Assembly (NCBI GenBank): GCA_964495075.1
Contig: CAZBUJ010000007.1
Coordinates: 58,363-122,362 of the forward strand
Length of the DNA stretch: 64,000 nt
Source of the DNA: JAFGJQ01 sp964495075
GTDB lineage: Bacteria > Planctomycetota > Phycisphaerae > UBA1845
Reading direction: 5' to 3'
A program made the translations under genes and the position numbers. The notes beneath the pieces are model-generated. The model saw only the letters and a list, made by a program, of their open reading frames with translations, was not told the origin of the DNA and ran no database searches. Below, one piece after another: positions 17,891 through 27,026 of the stretch (its first letter is position 1; each line of letters opens with the position of its first letter).

Positions 17891-18555
17891 GACAGCACCT
17901 CCGCAATGGCCTTCAGCGGATCGGTCGCCAGGTCGACCAGGCTGAGTTCGGTCGCCGGTTGCACCGCCTGCACGTCGACCACGTCGACGAACCGGACCTG
18001 CTCACCGCTGTCGAGTTCGAGGAGCACCTCCCCGTTCTCGCTCCGGACACCGGTCACCACGCCCTCCACCGTGGTGGCCTGGGCCGGGTCCGTGCCATCG
18101 ACGGCCGTCACGTGCCGGCCGACCAGGTCCCGGGCCGCCTGTTCGGACGACGTCACGCTGGCGAGCTGCGACAGATCCAGCTCGGCGCCGGAATCCAGCT
18201 GAAGCACGATGGTGCCGTCGGAATTGAATCGCACCGCGGTGACGCGGCCGCTCACCGTTTGACCGTCCTCGCCGGGCTGCCCGCTCACGTGCTGACCGAT
18301 CAGCGCGGACGCCGACCCGAACTGCTGTTGCTCGGATAGCGACTTGAGGGCGCTGGTCAGCGACGTGTTCATCTCGATGTCGCGGATGGCCGCCATCTGG
18401 TTCAACAGTTCCTCGTTGCTGGTCGGCTCCATCGGGTCCTGGTTGGCCAGTTGGGCGATCATCAGTTGGAAGAAATCGTCGCCCGTCAGTTCACTGAATC
18501 CCCGCGCGGAATTCGCGGCGGTTACGGAGTTTGACTGGACTGCTGTGGCTTGCAT
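17881..18555 (-). CDS. flgD: flagellar hook-capping (scaffold) protein FlgD
   Basis: FlgD caps the growing hook and is exported. From the ATG at 18555, which has AAAGGTGG 3 bases upstream, the product is 224 residues. The N-terminal third holds the family signature GDDFFQLMIAQLANQDPMEP followed by SNEELLNQMAAIRDIEMN. The rest is a beta-rich region with two similar modules (residues about 95-145 and 145-195 each contain a VxGVVTG/VSGRVTAV pattern). The frame extends further upstream, but that part has no family similarity. It lies between fliK and flgE, as in many clusters. Confidence 0.93.
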   Translation of the reverse strand: MQATAVQSNSVTAANSARGFSELTGDDFFQLMIAQLANQDPMEPTSNEELLNQMAAIRDIEMNTSLTSALKSLSEQQQFGSASALIGQHVSGQPGEDGQTVSGRVTAVRFNSDGTIVLQLDSGAELDLSQLASVTSSEQAARDLVGRHVTAVDGTDPAQATTVEGVVTGVRSENGEVLLELDSGEQVRFVDVVDVQAVQPATELSLVDLATDPLKAIAEVLSWD

Positions 18556-18643
18556 GGACCACCTTTCTTTATCGTTGCCTTGCCAATCCGTCGGGCTCCG
18601 CCCTTGCCTGCCCCGCGGGACCGCTCGTGTCACCGAACCGCGG

Positions 18644-19972
18644 TCAGACTCGAATATCCAGCCGCTTCTCCGAGGCGGCACCGACCGTCGCCCATTCCGC
18701 CAGGTCCGACGGAACGGTCTCCTGACCCCCCTCGATATCGTCCGCGGGGAGCGACCGGCCGTCGGCCGCGCCGCCGTCCACCACGTTCTGGTCGTTGTTC
18801 CTTCGCGATTCGCTCTGCCCGCCGGTCGCGGGCTGGTGGGCCGGCGCCTCGCCGTCGGACGTCACGTCGATTCGCTCGACGGTGATCCCCTGCTGGCTGA
18901 GCGCGTTCCGCAACCCGTCGAGCCTCGCGGCGATCGCTTCCCGCGCGTCCTGCGTCTGCGTGCGGATCTGCAACTGCATGCGCTGCTGGACCAGTCGCAC
19001 GTCGACGCGAATGCGTCCCAGTTCCGGTGGGTTCAGTTGCAGCCGGGCGGTCGATTCATGCCGGCCGATGTTCGCGCGGATGGACCGGACCAGGCGGTCG
19101 AAGGCCGCCCGTGGCGGCGTGCCCGACTCGCGGGTCCGGGCGGGCGACGGCGGCCGATCCGCCCGGGCCGTGCTGCGGGCGCGGGCGCCGGTCTGGCCCT
19201 GTCGAGCCGTGGTACCACCGGCCGCGGGTGTCGATTGAACGGCACTCGCGGCCCGGTCGGCCCCGCCGGCCGGACGGGCGCCGAGCAGTTCTCCGATCTG
19301 GCGGGCCACCGTAGCGGGGGCGGACCCGGCCGCTTCACCGACCGCCTTCCCCGCGTTCGCCGCGGCCGACGGGGTCGGCGACGGCGGCTGCGTGTTGGCC
19401 GGCACCGCGGCGGGCTTCGGCCGACTCGCCGTCGGGGCCTGCGGGACCACCGGGCGATCCGGCGCGGCCGACGCCGACGGCTCCGGTGTCGCCCCCGGGG
19501 CCGACGTTCCACCCGACCCGCCAACCGGCCGCGTCGTGCCGGCCGTGTCGGGTGCGGTCGGTCGCCCCGGGGAGGGTGATCCGGGGCGGTCGGGGCCCGG
19601 GCTGTCGTGCCGGGGCGGCGACGACGACCGCGGGCGGGGGGCGGGACGCCGGGTGTCCGTCTGTCGGGCTGCGTCGGCCACGGCGGACCGGCGATCCGCC
19701 GACTGCTGCCGCGTATCCTCGGACAGTTGGGCCAGCCGCTCGTCCACGGCGTCGGGCGCCGCCGGCGTCAGACCGCGACCGTCCGGGATGATCGACTTGA
19801 CCAGGGCATCGATGCGGGCGCCCTGGAGGGCCTGGGTGGCGCCGAACACCTCCGCGAACGCGACGGGCTCGGCCCGCCGCTCGCCCGGTCCGCGATCGGC
19901 GTCGGGCCGATCGGCCCCCGTGGTCCTCGACCTTCCACGTGATGCCAGATTGATGTCACTCAGACCGTTCAT
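18644..19972 (-). CDS. fliK: flagellar hook-length control protein FliK
   Basis: FliK measures hook length and triggers the export switch in FlhB. The 442-residue protein is mostly low-complexity, rich in Pro, Ala, Arg and Thr (about residues 20-300). It ends with the Flg_hook domain: RLVRSIRANIGRHESTARLQ and then the signature LNPPELGRIRVDVRL, followed by an amphipathic region with REAIAARLDGLRNALSQQGI. A long unstructured ruler followed by this compact domain is exactly the FliK design. It sits directly upstream of flgD. The N-terminal Met at 19972 is plausible. Confidence 0.9.
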   Translation of the reverse strand: MNGLSDINLASRGRSRTTGADRPDADRGPGERRAEPVAFAEVFGATQALQGARIDALVKSIIPDGRGLTPAAPDAVDERLAQLSEDTRQQSADRRSAVADAARQTDTRRPAPRPRSSSPPRHDSPGPDRPGSPSPGRPTAPDTAGTTRPVGGSGGTSAPGATPEPSASAAPDRPVVPQAPTASRPKPAAVPANTQPPSPTPSAAANAGKAVGEAAGSAPATVARQIGELLGARPAGGADRAASAVQSTPAAGGTTARQGQTGARARSTARADRPPSPARTRESGTPPRAAFDRLVRSIRANIGRHESTARLQLNPPELGRIRVDVRLVQQRMQLQIRTQTQDAREAIAARLDGLRNALSQQGITVERIDVTSDGEAPAHQPATGGQSESRRNNDQNVVDGGAADGRSLPADDIEGGQETVPSDLAEWATVGAASEKRLDIRV

Positions 19973-19976
19973 GTTC

Positions 19977-20639
19977 CTACGGCGCCGGGGCGGGCACGTT
20001 CGCCCATTCGCTGTCCTCGGGCGCGATGTCCCGCACCAGCTTGAATACCTTCACCGCCTGGGCCTTGTACATCGGGTCTTCCAGGGCCGCCTGGATCGCC
20101 TTCATGCCCTGCCGGGCGTTGATCTGGAGCAAGGCCGCCGCGGCTTCCTCGGCGCTCATGCTCTCGAACAACAGCACCTTCGACACTTCGGGCGGTGCCG
20201 ACTTCAGGTACTGCAACTGCTTCTTGAAACCGGCTTCCTGCTCCTTCGAGCGATACAGCATCTTCTCTTCTTCGAACACCGCCCGGTCGCTGTCGAGCCG
20301 TTCGCGATCCTCCAGCGTTTTCTGAAGAAGGATCTTGACCGCCGTCTGCTTCTGGTACAGCTCGCTCATTTTTCGCTGCACGGCGCGACGCGTCATCTCT
20401 TCCTGGTTCTGCTCCTTCGCGATTGCTTCGTCCGAGCTGGCCACGGCCTCCAGGGGCCGGTCGTTCGCCGTACCCTCGCCCTCTTCGTCGCTCGCCTCGC
20501 CGAGCAGAATGTCCGCGATCGCCCGCACGTTGTCCCGCGTGAGCCTGCCCTTGGCGTACAGGTAGCTCGCGCCGCCGATCAGGCCGACGACGTGGAGCAG
20601 GGCCAACAGGGCCACGAGGGTGTACAACGTCTTCAGCAC
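19977..20639 (-). CDS. MotE-like (MgtE N-terminal fold) flagellar protein
   Basis: The 220-residue protein has one N-terminal membrane helix (LYTLVALLALLHVVGLIGG), a long charged helical region likely to form a coiled coil (about residues 75-145, rich in Glu/Lys/Arg/Gln), and a C-terminal domain with LLFESMSAEEAAAALLQINA and a KAIQAALEDPMYKAQAVKVF stretch. The C-terminus resembles the MgtE N-terminal-type domain found in MotE, a chaperone for MotC in some bacteria. It lies between fliJ and fliK, where MotE-like genes often occur. The start is GTG with GAGGTG upstream. The MotE name is an analogy. Confidence 0.65.
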   Translation of the reverse strand: MLKTLYTLVALLALLHVVGLIGGASYLYAKGRLTRDNVRAIADILLGEASDEEGEGTANDRPLEAVASSDEAIAKEQNQEEMTRRAVQRKMSELYQKQTAVKILLQKTLEDRERLDSDRAVFEEEKMLYRSKEQEAGFKKQLQYLKSAPPEVSKVLLFESMSAEEAAAALLQINARQGMKAIQAALEDPMYKAQAVKVFKLVRDIAPEDSEWANVPAPAP

Positions 20640-20647
20640 GAATCACC

Positions 20648-21109
20648 TCATCCGACCGATGCCCCGCCCCGGCGATGCCGTTGCAGCGCGATCTCGTCGC
20701 TTTCGATCCGCTCCGCGCGGGCCTCCCCCCGCCGATGCCGTTCCCACTGTCGCTCGCGCAGCTTCTCGATGACCTTGACTTCCTTGTTCGCGTGCGCGAG
20801 CGCTTCCTGCTCCGCCCGCAACTGGCGTCGCTCCTCACCGAGCGCGATCTCGGCGTCCGCGATCCCGCGGTGCATGGCGCCGATGTACGACCGGTAGCGC
20901 CGGATCATCACGAGGTCCGGCCGGCCTTCCCGCTGGGCATGACGCGAGTCGCCCTCCGTGGCGGCGATCCCGCGGCGGCACGCGTCGATCCGCTGCTGGA
21001 TCTGCACGATGCGGCGCTGCCGCTCCGCGACGACGCGCCGCGCTTCGTCCAGCTTCCGCTGACGGACCTTGTGCACGGCGTCCAGTCGAAACACGAACCG
21101 TTTGGCCAT
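20648..21109 (-). CDS. fliJ: flagellar export chaperone FliJ
   Basis: FliJ is the coiled-coil stalk protein inside the FliI hexamer ring. The 153-residue protein starts MAKRFVFRLDAVHKVRQRKL, the classic FliJ opening, and is almost entirely charged helix suited to an antiparallel coiled coil. GGGGAG with GGTGA stands before the ATG. It is 15 bases downstream of fliI, as in most flagellar operons. No globular domain is visible. Confidence 0.9.
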   Translation of the reverse strand: MAKRFVFRLDAVHKVRQRKLDEARRVVAERQRRIVQIQQRIDACRRGIAATEGDSRHAQREGRPDLVMIRRYRSYIGAMHRGIADAEIALGEERRQLRAEQEALAHANKEVKVIEKLRERQWERHRRGEARAERIESDEIALQRHRRGGASVG

Positions 21110-21124
21110 CGATCACCTGCTCCC

Positions 21125-22510
21125 CTATCCGGTCGCCTCCGCCACCCGTCGATCCGTCGAGGCCCGCCGCCCGGTCAACGCCGAACGCAGGGCGGCGATC
21201 TCGCCCGCCAGCTCCACCAGGGCCGCCCGCGCCTCGGCCATCGTCACGCGATCATCGATCTGCTGGCGCAGGAACGCGTCGATGCGCGGCTTCGCCTTCA
21301 CCGCCACGTCGTACTCGGGGTTGGCGCCTTCGGCGTACGCCCCGATGTTGACGAGGTCCTCGATCTCCGCCCAGACGGCCAGCACCGAACGCACCGCGTG
21401 GGCGGCGGCCACGTGCTCGTCGTCCACCACGTCCACCATGACGCGGCTGATGCTGTCGAGCACGGAGATGGCCGGGTAGTGCCCGCGGTTGGCCAGGCGC
21501 CGCGACAGCCACACGTGCCCGTCCAGGATGCCCCGGGTCGCGTCGGAGATCGGTTCATTGATGTCGTCCCCTTCCACGAGCACGGTGTAGAGCCCGGTCA
21601 CCGACCCGCGGTCGGTGTTGCCGGCCCGCTCGAGCAGCCGCGGCAGCAGACCGAACACGCTCGGCGTGTAGCCCTTGGTGGCGGGCGGTTCGCCGGCCGC
21701 CAGCCCGATCTCCCGCTGGGCCATCGCCATCCGCGTGACCGAGTCCATCATGAGCAACACATGGTTCCCCAGGTCGCGGAAGTACTCGGCGATGGCGGTG
21801 GCCACGAAGCACGCCCGCACCCGCAGCACGGGCGACTCGTCCGAGGTGCTGACGACGAGGACGCTGCGCTGCAGGCCCTCCTCGCCCAGGTCCTTGCGGA
21901 GGAAGTCGCCCACCTCGCGCCCCCGCTCGCCGACGAGTGACACAACTGTGACATCCGCCGCGGTGTTGCGGGCGATCATGCCCATCAGCACGCTTTTGCC
22001 CACGCCGGTGCCCGCGAAGATCCCCAGCCGCTGACCGCTGCCCACGGTGTGCATCGCGTCGATCGCCCGCACGCCGGTGGCGATCGCATGGGCGATCGGC
22101 GTACGGGCCAGCGGGGCCGGCGGCGGGGTGTAGACCGGGTACTGGGCCTCCACGGTGAAGCCGTTACGCGCCGCCAGCGGGCCGCACACCACGCGGCCCA
22201 TGCCGTCGATCACGTGGCCCAGCATCTGCCGCCCCACCGGCACGGTCTGCATCGCGGCGGCGCTGGTCACCGGATCACCGTCGCAGACGCCGCGCGGCTC
22301 GCGGAGCGGCATGAGCACCGCCGTGGCCGAACGGAAGCCGACAACCTGGGCCTCGATCGGCGGCTGTCCGTACGGCTCGACGCGGGCGATCGCCCCCACC
22401 GGGGCGGGCAGACCGTCGGCGAGTAGGGTCAGCCCGGTCACTTCGGACACGCGCCCCGTCACCGGCATCGGCGTGCACTGGTCCACGAGTTGGCTGGCGT
22501 GCTCAAACAC
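21125..22510 (-). CDS. fliI: flagellum-specific ATPase FliI
   Basis: FliI is the F1-beta-like ATPase of the flagellar export system. The 461-residue protein carries Walker A in GIFAGTGVGKSVLMGMIARN near residue 165, the Walker B/sensor region LLMMDSVTRMAMAQREIGLA and the family PPATKGYTPSVFGLLPRLLE. The GTG at 22510 overlaps the fliH stop by 8 bases, so translation is probably coupled. Order fliH-fliI-fliJ is standard. Length and motifs leave little doubt. Confidence 0.96.
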   Translation of the reverse strand: MFEHASQLVDQCTPMPVTGRVSEVTGLTLLADGLPAPVGAIARVEPYGQPPIEAQVVGFRSATAVLMPLREPRGVCDGDPVTSAAAMQTVPVGRQMLGHVIDGMGRVVCGPLAARNGFTVEAQYPVYTPPPAPLARTPIAHAIATGVRAIDAMHTVGSGQRLGIFAGTGVGKSVLMGMIARNTAADVTVVSLVGERGREVGDFLRKDLGEEGLQRSVLVVSTSDESPVLRVRACFVATAIAEYFRDLGNHVLLMMDSVTRMAMAQREIGLAAGEPPATKGYTPSVFGLLPRLLERAGNTDRGSVTGLYTVLVEGDDINEPISDATRGILDGHVWLSRRLANRGHYPAISVLDSISRVMVDVVDDEHVAAAHAVRSVLAVWAEIEDLVNIGAYAEGANPEYDVAVKAKPRIDAFLRQQIDDRVTMAEARAALVELAGEIAALRSALTGRRASTDRRVAEATG

Positions 22511-23231
22511 TCGTTTCGTCCGCTCGCCTGTCCTTCGACAGCACGAGATTCACAATCTGGTCGATCTGCGTGTCCACCGTCGCGTCCACTTCCGTCGCTT
22601 CGCTCCTCACCACGCAGCCGCCCGGGGTCAGCGACTCGTCCTCCACCATGTGCACGTGCACGCGCTGACGCAGATCGTCGGCCAGCGTGGCGGCGAACCG
22701 GCGCATCGTCTCGGCGTCGGTGGGGTGGATGCGGACCACCAGATCCGTCTTCGTGCCCACCAGCCGAAGCACCGCCTTGAGGTTGTCCACCGCCGCTTCA
22801 CGATCGAGCGCCACCGCCCGCTTGGTGACCTTCTCCGCGACCCGCACGCCGAAGGACAGCAGGTCGTGCTCCGCGCGGATCAGCAGATCGCGCTTCATCG
22901 ATTCCAGGCTCGCCACGGTCGTCCGCATCACGTTGCTCAGATCGGCCTGCTCGCGATTGAACCGCCCCGTGGCCTCGTCCAGCGCCTGGCTGTGCCCGGC
23001 CCGCCGGCCCTCGGCCTCGCCCTTCGCATAGCCCTCCCGGTAACCCGTCTCCTGGGACCGCCGACGGATGCGACCGGCCGCGGATCGAGCCTGGGTCACC
23101 AGCCGTTCGGCCTCCCGCCGGGCCGCGTTGACGATCTTGGCCGCTTCGACCACGTGGTCGGCCAGGTCGATCGTCTCCAGTCGACGCAAGGTCGGGGCGT
23201 TTGCCTGACCTGCCTTGATCACCGTCGCCAT
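22503..23231 (-). CDS. fliH: flagellar assembly protein FliH
   Basis: FliH tethers and regulates FliI at the export gate. The 242-residue protein has a central charged helix with repeated small residues (RREAERLVTQARSAAGRIRR and GYREGYAKGEAEGRRAGHSQ, the GxxxG-like repeats of FliH) followed by a C-terminal domain (LGVRVAEKVTKRA-type helix, here SFGVRVAEKVTKRAVALDRE). It is placed between fliG and fliI. Both the GxxxG-rich segment and the position support the call. Confidence 0.9.
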   Translation of the reverse strand: MATVIKAGQANAPTLRRLETIDLADHVVEAAKIVNAARREAERLVTQARSAAGRIRRRSQETGYREGYAKGEAEGRRAGHSQALDEATGRFNREQADLSNVMRTTVASLESMKRDLLIRAEHDLLSFGVRVAEKVTKRAVALDREAAVDNLKAVLRLVGTKTDLVVRIHPTDAETMRRFAATLADDLRQRVHVHMVEDESLTPGGCVVRSEATEVDATVDTQIDQIVNLVLSKDRRADETSV

Positions 23232-23255
23232 AATCCGTTCCCCGCAGCCCTTCCC

Positions 23256-23381
23256 CTATGCCGTCCTGGCCGTCGTCCGGTCGGGCCGGGCTTCCGCCTT
23301 CTTTTTCTTCCGTCGACGCGTCGTCAGTTTCTGCCGCCGCGGCGGCTTGGCCTTGTGGGCTTTCCCGGTCGGTGTTGCCAT
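23256..23381 (-). CDS. tiny Lys/Arg-rich protein between fliG and fliH
   Basis: A 41-residue ORF beginning MATPTGKAHKAKPPRRQKLT and ending ARPDRTTARTA. Nearly half of the residues are Lys or Arg, including an RRRKKKK run. The case for a real gene is the ribosome-binding site: GAGGA stands 6 bases before the ATG, and the ORF fills the 180-base gap between fliG and fliH on the same strand. No family is recognised. The pI would be extremely high, so binding to nucleic acid, acidic lipid or an acidic partner are possibilities only. Confidence 0.5.
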   Translation of the reverse strand: MATPTGKAHKAKPPRRQKLTTRRRKKKKAEARPDRTTARTA

Positions 23382-23411
23382 ATCGTTTCCTCGCGGTTCG
23401 CGATCGTCGCT

Positions 23412-24455
23412 CTATACGATCAGGTCCTTCTCACCACCCCGCCCGGAGATGATGATCTCGCCGGCGTCCTCGAGGCGGCGGACCACGTCCACGATGCGCT
23501 GCTGGGCCGACTCCACGTCGGACAGCCGCACCGGGCCCATGTATTCCATGTCCTCCTGAATCAACTGGGCCGCCCGCTCGGACATGTTCTTGAAGATCTT
23601 CTCTTTCAGGTCCGCGTTGGCCGTCCGCAACGCCAGGGCCAGCTCGTCGTTGTCGATCTCCTTCAGCACGGCCTGCACGCCCTTGTCGTTGATGAGCATG
23701 ATGTCCTCGAAGACGAACATGAGGCGGCGGATCTGCTCGACCAGGTCGGGATCCTCGCTCTCGAGGGCTTCGAGAATGCCTTTCTCCGTGGAACGGTCGG
23801 CCAGGTTGAGCATCTCGGCCACCGACTCCACCCCGCCCGCCTTCTCGAACGTCTGCGACACGAGGCCCTGCAACCGCATCTCCAGCCCGCGCTCCACCTC
23901 CTTGATCATCTCCGGGTTCGTCTGGTCCATGTTGGCCACCCGGCTGACGACTTCGAGCTGCTTCGCCTGCGGCAGGCCCACGAGGATCTCGCTCGCCTTG
24001 GCCGACGGCAGGTGGGCCATGATCAGGGCGATCGTCTGGGGGTGCTCGTCCTGGATGAACGTCAGCAGGTTCTCGCCGTCGGTCTTCTGGAGGAAGGCGA
24101 ACGGTTGCTGGTAGACCTGGTGTTCGATCTGTTGCAGGATGCGCTGGGCGTCATCGGCCGGCAGGGCCTTCTCGAGCAGCAGGCGGGCGTACCCCATGCC
24201 GCCCGCCTCGGCGTATTTGCGGGCGAGGGCAATATGGTAGAACTCCTCCACCACCTTGCCGCGTTGCTTCTGGTCGACCAGGTCGAGCGACGCGATCTCC
24301 CGGGTGATGACCTCGACGACGTCCTCGTTGAGATGCTTGAGCACCCGGGCGGCCGTTTCCGGCTCCAGGGCCAGCAGCAGGATCGCCGCCTTGAGCGTCC
24401 CGGGTAGCCGTTCTTCGACGTCGGTTTCGGCCGAGGTTGTCTTCTTCTTCGCCAA
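23412..24455 (-). CDS. fliG: flagellar motor switch protein FliG
   Basis: FliG is the rotor protein that contacts the stator and joins the MS ring to the C-ring. The 347-residue protein has three domains: FliG-N (AAILLLALEPETAARVLKHL), FliG-M with the EHPQTIALIMAHLPSAKASE motif, and the C-terminal domain with the charged torque helix (LALALRTANADLKEKIFKNM then SERAAQLIQEDMEYMGPVRL). The charged rotor residues are visible. It follows fliF on the same strand, as in nearly all flagellar operons. Confidence 0.97.
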   Translation of the reverse strand: MAKKKTTSAETDVEERLPGTLKAAILLLALEPETAARVLKHLNEDVVEVITREIASLDLVDQKQRGKVVEEFYHIALARKYAEAGGMGYARLLLEKALPADDAQRILQQIEHQVYQQPFAFLQKTDGENLLTFIQDEHPQTIALIMAHLPSAKASEILVGLPQAKQLEVVSRVANMDQTNPEMIKEVERGLEMRLQGLVSQTFEKAGGVESVAEMLNLADRSTEKGILEALESEDPDLVEQIRRLMFVFEDIMLINDKGVQAVLKEIDNDELALALRTANADLKEKIFKNMSERAAQLIQEDMEYMGPVRLSDVESAQQRIVDVVRRLEDAGEIIISGRGGEKDLIV

Positions 24456-24512
24456 CGCTCGATACTCCCGCGGCCGCCGGTCGGGGCGGCACGCCGGCTC
24501 GCTCCCGTGCCC

Positions 24513-26195
24513 CTACTCCGTATCGACCCACCGTTTCAGCAGGTCCGCCGCCACCTGCGGCGCGTCGTCCACCATACGCGACACCTGTTCACCGAGCTGC
24601 TTGAACCGCAAGGCGTCCTCGTCCACTTCCTGGCCGATGAGCATCCCTTCCGGCATCTCGGCTTCACCCATCACGGCGCTGGGGATATGGAGAACGCCCG
24701 CCGCGTTGGTCTGCATGTCCGAGTCATCGTCGACGTAATGGGCCGGCGCCGGGATCACAGCCGCCGCCCGGGTCGACTTGCGGACCATCATGAGCAGCAT
24801 GAACAGGGCGAACACGGCCAGCAGCACCAGGCCGACCTCCGGGCCGTAACGCGCGGCGATGTCCATGTAGTCGCCGCCCGGCCCGGCCCCGGCCGCCGCC
24901 GCGCCGCCCAGTGTCCCCAGGGCGCCGGTGGCGGGATCGAAGTCATAAAAGGTCGCGACCCGCACGTCCGTGTCCGCGTCGGCCTGAATGATGTTCTTCA
25001 CGCCGTCGCGGATCATGTCCTGTTGCTGCTTGCGAATCGTCTCGAAGACGGGATCCCCGTCGGCGGGATCCGTGTTCTCGTTGCCGGGCTGCGCCTTGAA
25101 CACGCTGACGAAGAAGCTGCGGGGCACGTTGATGGCCGCGGTGGTCCGCGTGATCGCACCGGGAATGAACTCCGCGTTCGTGATCTCGGCGGGGTTGGGC
25201 TGCCAGAACTCGGTCTTGTTCTCGTTGTCCTCGCTGCTGGCCCCCGCGGTGCCGGTGTCCAGGGCGATGCCGACATTCGGATTGGTGCCGGTCTCGCCGG
25301 GTCGCTGAGCGGACGACGTCTTCGATTTCCTGCCTTCTTCCAGCTTGGGCATGGGATCGGCCCACGTAGCGGATTGCGTCTGCTTCTTGGAGTGATCCAG
25401 CTCGACGGTGACCGCCGCCAGCACACCGGGAATATACGACAGATGCTCGTGGATCTTCTTGAGCAGGTGCTGCTCGTGCTGCTTGACGCTGTCGAGCATG
25501 TCCGTCGCCCAGGCGTTGTCCGGGTCGGGCACGGTGAGCCGGCGAAGGGACAGCCCGTCGATCACTTCGACCCGGTGGGCCTCCAGGCCCGGCACCGCGC
25601 CGGACACGAGCCGGGCAAACCCCTCCGCCGCCGACTGCGTGAGCTTGTGGTTCCGCTGCATGGTGACGAAGACCGACGCGGTCGGCACCGTGGCCGGCCC
25701 GGTCAGGCGCCGCTTCATCTCCGACTGGAGGAACACCCGGGCATCGGCGACGTCCGGCGAACTGGCGATCACCTTGGCCAGCTCGTTGCCCAAGGCAATC
25801 TCGAACCGGCGGTCGTTCTCCTTGGACGGCCGGAACGGGGAGTCGTCATTGACCAGTTCCCGGAATCCGAGGCTGGTGTCCTCGGGCAGGGCCCCCTGCT
25901 GATTCAACACATGGATGGCGTTCGACTGTTCAGCCATCGGCACGTAGATTCGCTTGCCCCGGGTCTGATAGTCGATGCGGGCGTCCGCCAGGGCCGCCTC
26001 GGCCTCGTCCAGCTGCTCGAACGTCAGGTCCTGCGGCAGCAGGGCCACGAGCTCCGGCGTGGTCGACCAGGTGAGAAGCCAGCCCAGCGAACCGGCGATG
26101 ATCACGACGCACAGCGCGATGGCGGTTTTCTGGGACGGACTGAGCAGCTTGAGCTGAGCGCCGACCTGGTCAATCAATCGTCGGATGGTTTCCAT
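24513..26195 (-). CDS. fliF: flagellar MS-ring protein FliF
   Basis: FliF forms the MS ring in the inner membrane, the base on which the flagellum is built. The 560-residue protein has an N-terminal membrane helix (IALCVVIIAGSLGWLLTWST), the YscJ-type ring domain with GNELAKVIASSPDVADARVF, a second ring-building region, a C-terminal membrane helix near residue 460 (VGLVLLAVFALFMLLMMV) and a cytoplasmic tail that should bind FliG. The size matches the family. The gene follows fliE in the standard order. Confidence 0.96.
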   Translation of the reverse strand: METIRRLIDQVGAQLKLLSPSQKTAIALCVVIIAGSLGWLLTWSTTPELVALLPQDLTFEQLDEAEAALADARIDYQTRGKRIYVPMAEQSNAIHVLNQQGALPEDTSLGFRELVNDDSPFRPSKENDRRFEIALGNELAKVIASSPDVADARVFLQSEMKRRLTGPATVPTASVFVTMQRNHKLTQSAAEGFARLVSGAVPGLEAHRVEVIDGLSLRRLTVPDPDNAWATDMLDSVKQHEQHLLKKIHEHLSYIPGVLAAVTVELDHSKKQTQSATWADPMPKLEEGRKSKTSSAQRPGETGTNPNVGIALDTGTAGASSEDNENKTEFWQPNPAEITNAEFIPGAITRTTAAINVPRSFFVSVFKAQPGNENTDPADGDPVFETIRKQQQDMIRDGVKNIIQADADTDVRVATFYDFDPATGALGTLGGAAAAGAGPGGDYMDIAARYGPEVGLVLLAVFALFMLLMMVRKSTRAAAVIPAPAHYVDDDSDMQTNAAGVLHIPSAVMGEAEMPEGMLIGQEVDEDALRFKQLGEQVSRMVDDAPQVAADLLKRWVDTE

Positions 26196-26237
26196 GCCGT
26201 CATCCTCTTCCCGCGTTCATCGGGGCCCGCCGACTCG

Positions 26238-26549
26238 TTACACCCGCATCTGCTGAATCTGCTCGTACGCGTCCGCCAACTTGTTGCGGATCTGCATGAG
26301 CAGGTCGAACGCGACGCCCGCCTTGTTCACGGCGGCGAACACCTCGGCCACGTTGTCGGTCTCCCCGCGGTACAGCGACTGCACCTTCTGGTCCGCCTCC
26401 TGCTGGAGCCGGTTGACCTCGTTCAGACTGTCGACCAGGATCGTCTTGAAGTCCTTGGCCCCCGTCGACTCGGCCCCTTGCGTCTGGCCGATCGGCTCGA
26501 TCGGTCCGATCGGTTTGAGGCCTCCGAGGTTGTGAATCGGCGCGGTCAT
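26238..26549 (-). CDS. fliE: flagellar hook-basal body complex protein FliE
   Basis: FliE is a small exported protein joining the MS ring to the proximal rod. The 103-residue protein has the family C-terminal signature: DFKTILVDSLNEVNRLQQEA then VAEVFAAVNKAGVAFDLLMQ and IRNKLADAYEQIQQMRV. The N-terminal 25 residues (HNLGGLKPIGPIEPIG) are simple and probably disordered. It sits between flgC and fliF. Confidence 0.93.
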   Translation of the reverse strand: MTAPIHNLGGLKPIGPIEPIGQTQGAESTGAKDFKTILVDSLNEVNRLQQEADQKVQSLYRGETDNVAEVFAAVNKAGVAFDLLMQIRNKLADAYEQIQQMRV

Positions 26550-26575
26550 GGATTCGGTCTCCTATCTCTTCCCGC

Positions 26576-26995
26576 TCAGGCCAGCAGCCGCAAACTGGAC
26601 GCCGCCATGGACTTCGTCACTTCCATGACGGTCACGTTCGCCTCGTACACCCGCGCGGCGAACATCGCGTTGATCATTTCCGTGCTCAAATCGACGTTCG
26701 GCATCCGCACGTAGCCCTGCCGGGGGCCGGATTGGATGGCGTCCGGGTGCGTCGGGTCGAACTTCATGTGAAACGGCGTCGGGTCCTCCACGATCTCGGT
26801 CACGTGCACGCCGGGGGCGCCGCGTCCGGCCGCCGGGTTGCCCGTCGCGAACATCGCCACCCGCCGCCGGTAGGGGTTGGGGTTCCCGTCGGCGTCGCGG
26901 GTCGCGTACATGTTGGCGATGTTGCCGGCGACCGTGTCGAGCTGAATACGCTGGGCGGTCAGAGCCGACGTGCTGATGTCAAGCGATCCGAACAT
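26576..26995 (-). CDS. flgC: flagellar basal-body rod protein FlgC
   Basis: FlgC is a proximal rod protein exported by the flagellar system. The 139-residue protein starts with the rod signature LDISTSALTAQRIQLDTVAG then NIANMYAT, and ends with MINAMFAARVYEANVTVMEV, typical for FlgC. It follows flgB by 31 bases and precedes fliE. Length is normal (about 135-140). Confidence 0.95.
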   Translation of the reverse strand: MFGSLDISTSALTAQRIQLDTVAGNIANMYATRDADGNPNPYRRRVAMFATGNPAAGRGAPGVHVTEIVEDPTPFHMKFDPTHPDAIQSGPRQGYVRMPNVDLSTEMINAMFAARVYEANVTVMEVTKSMAASSLRLLA

Positions 26996-27026
26996 GCTGA
27001 CGATCCTCCCGCACCTTCACCCCGCG

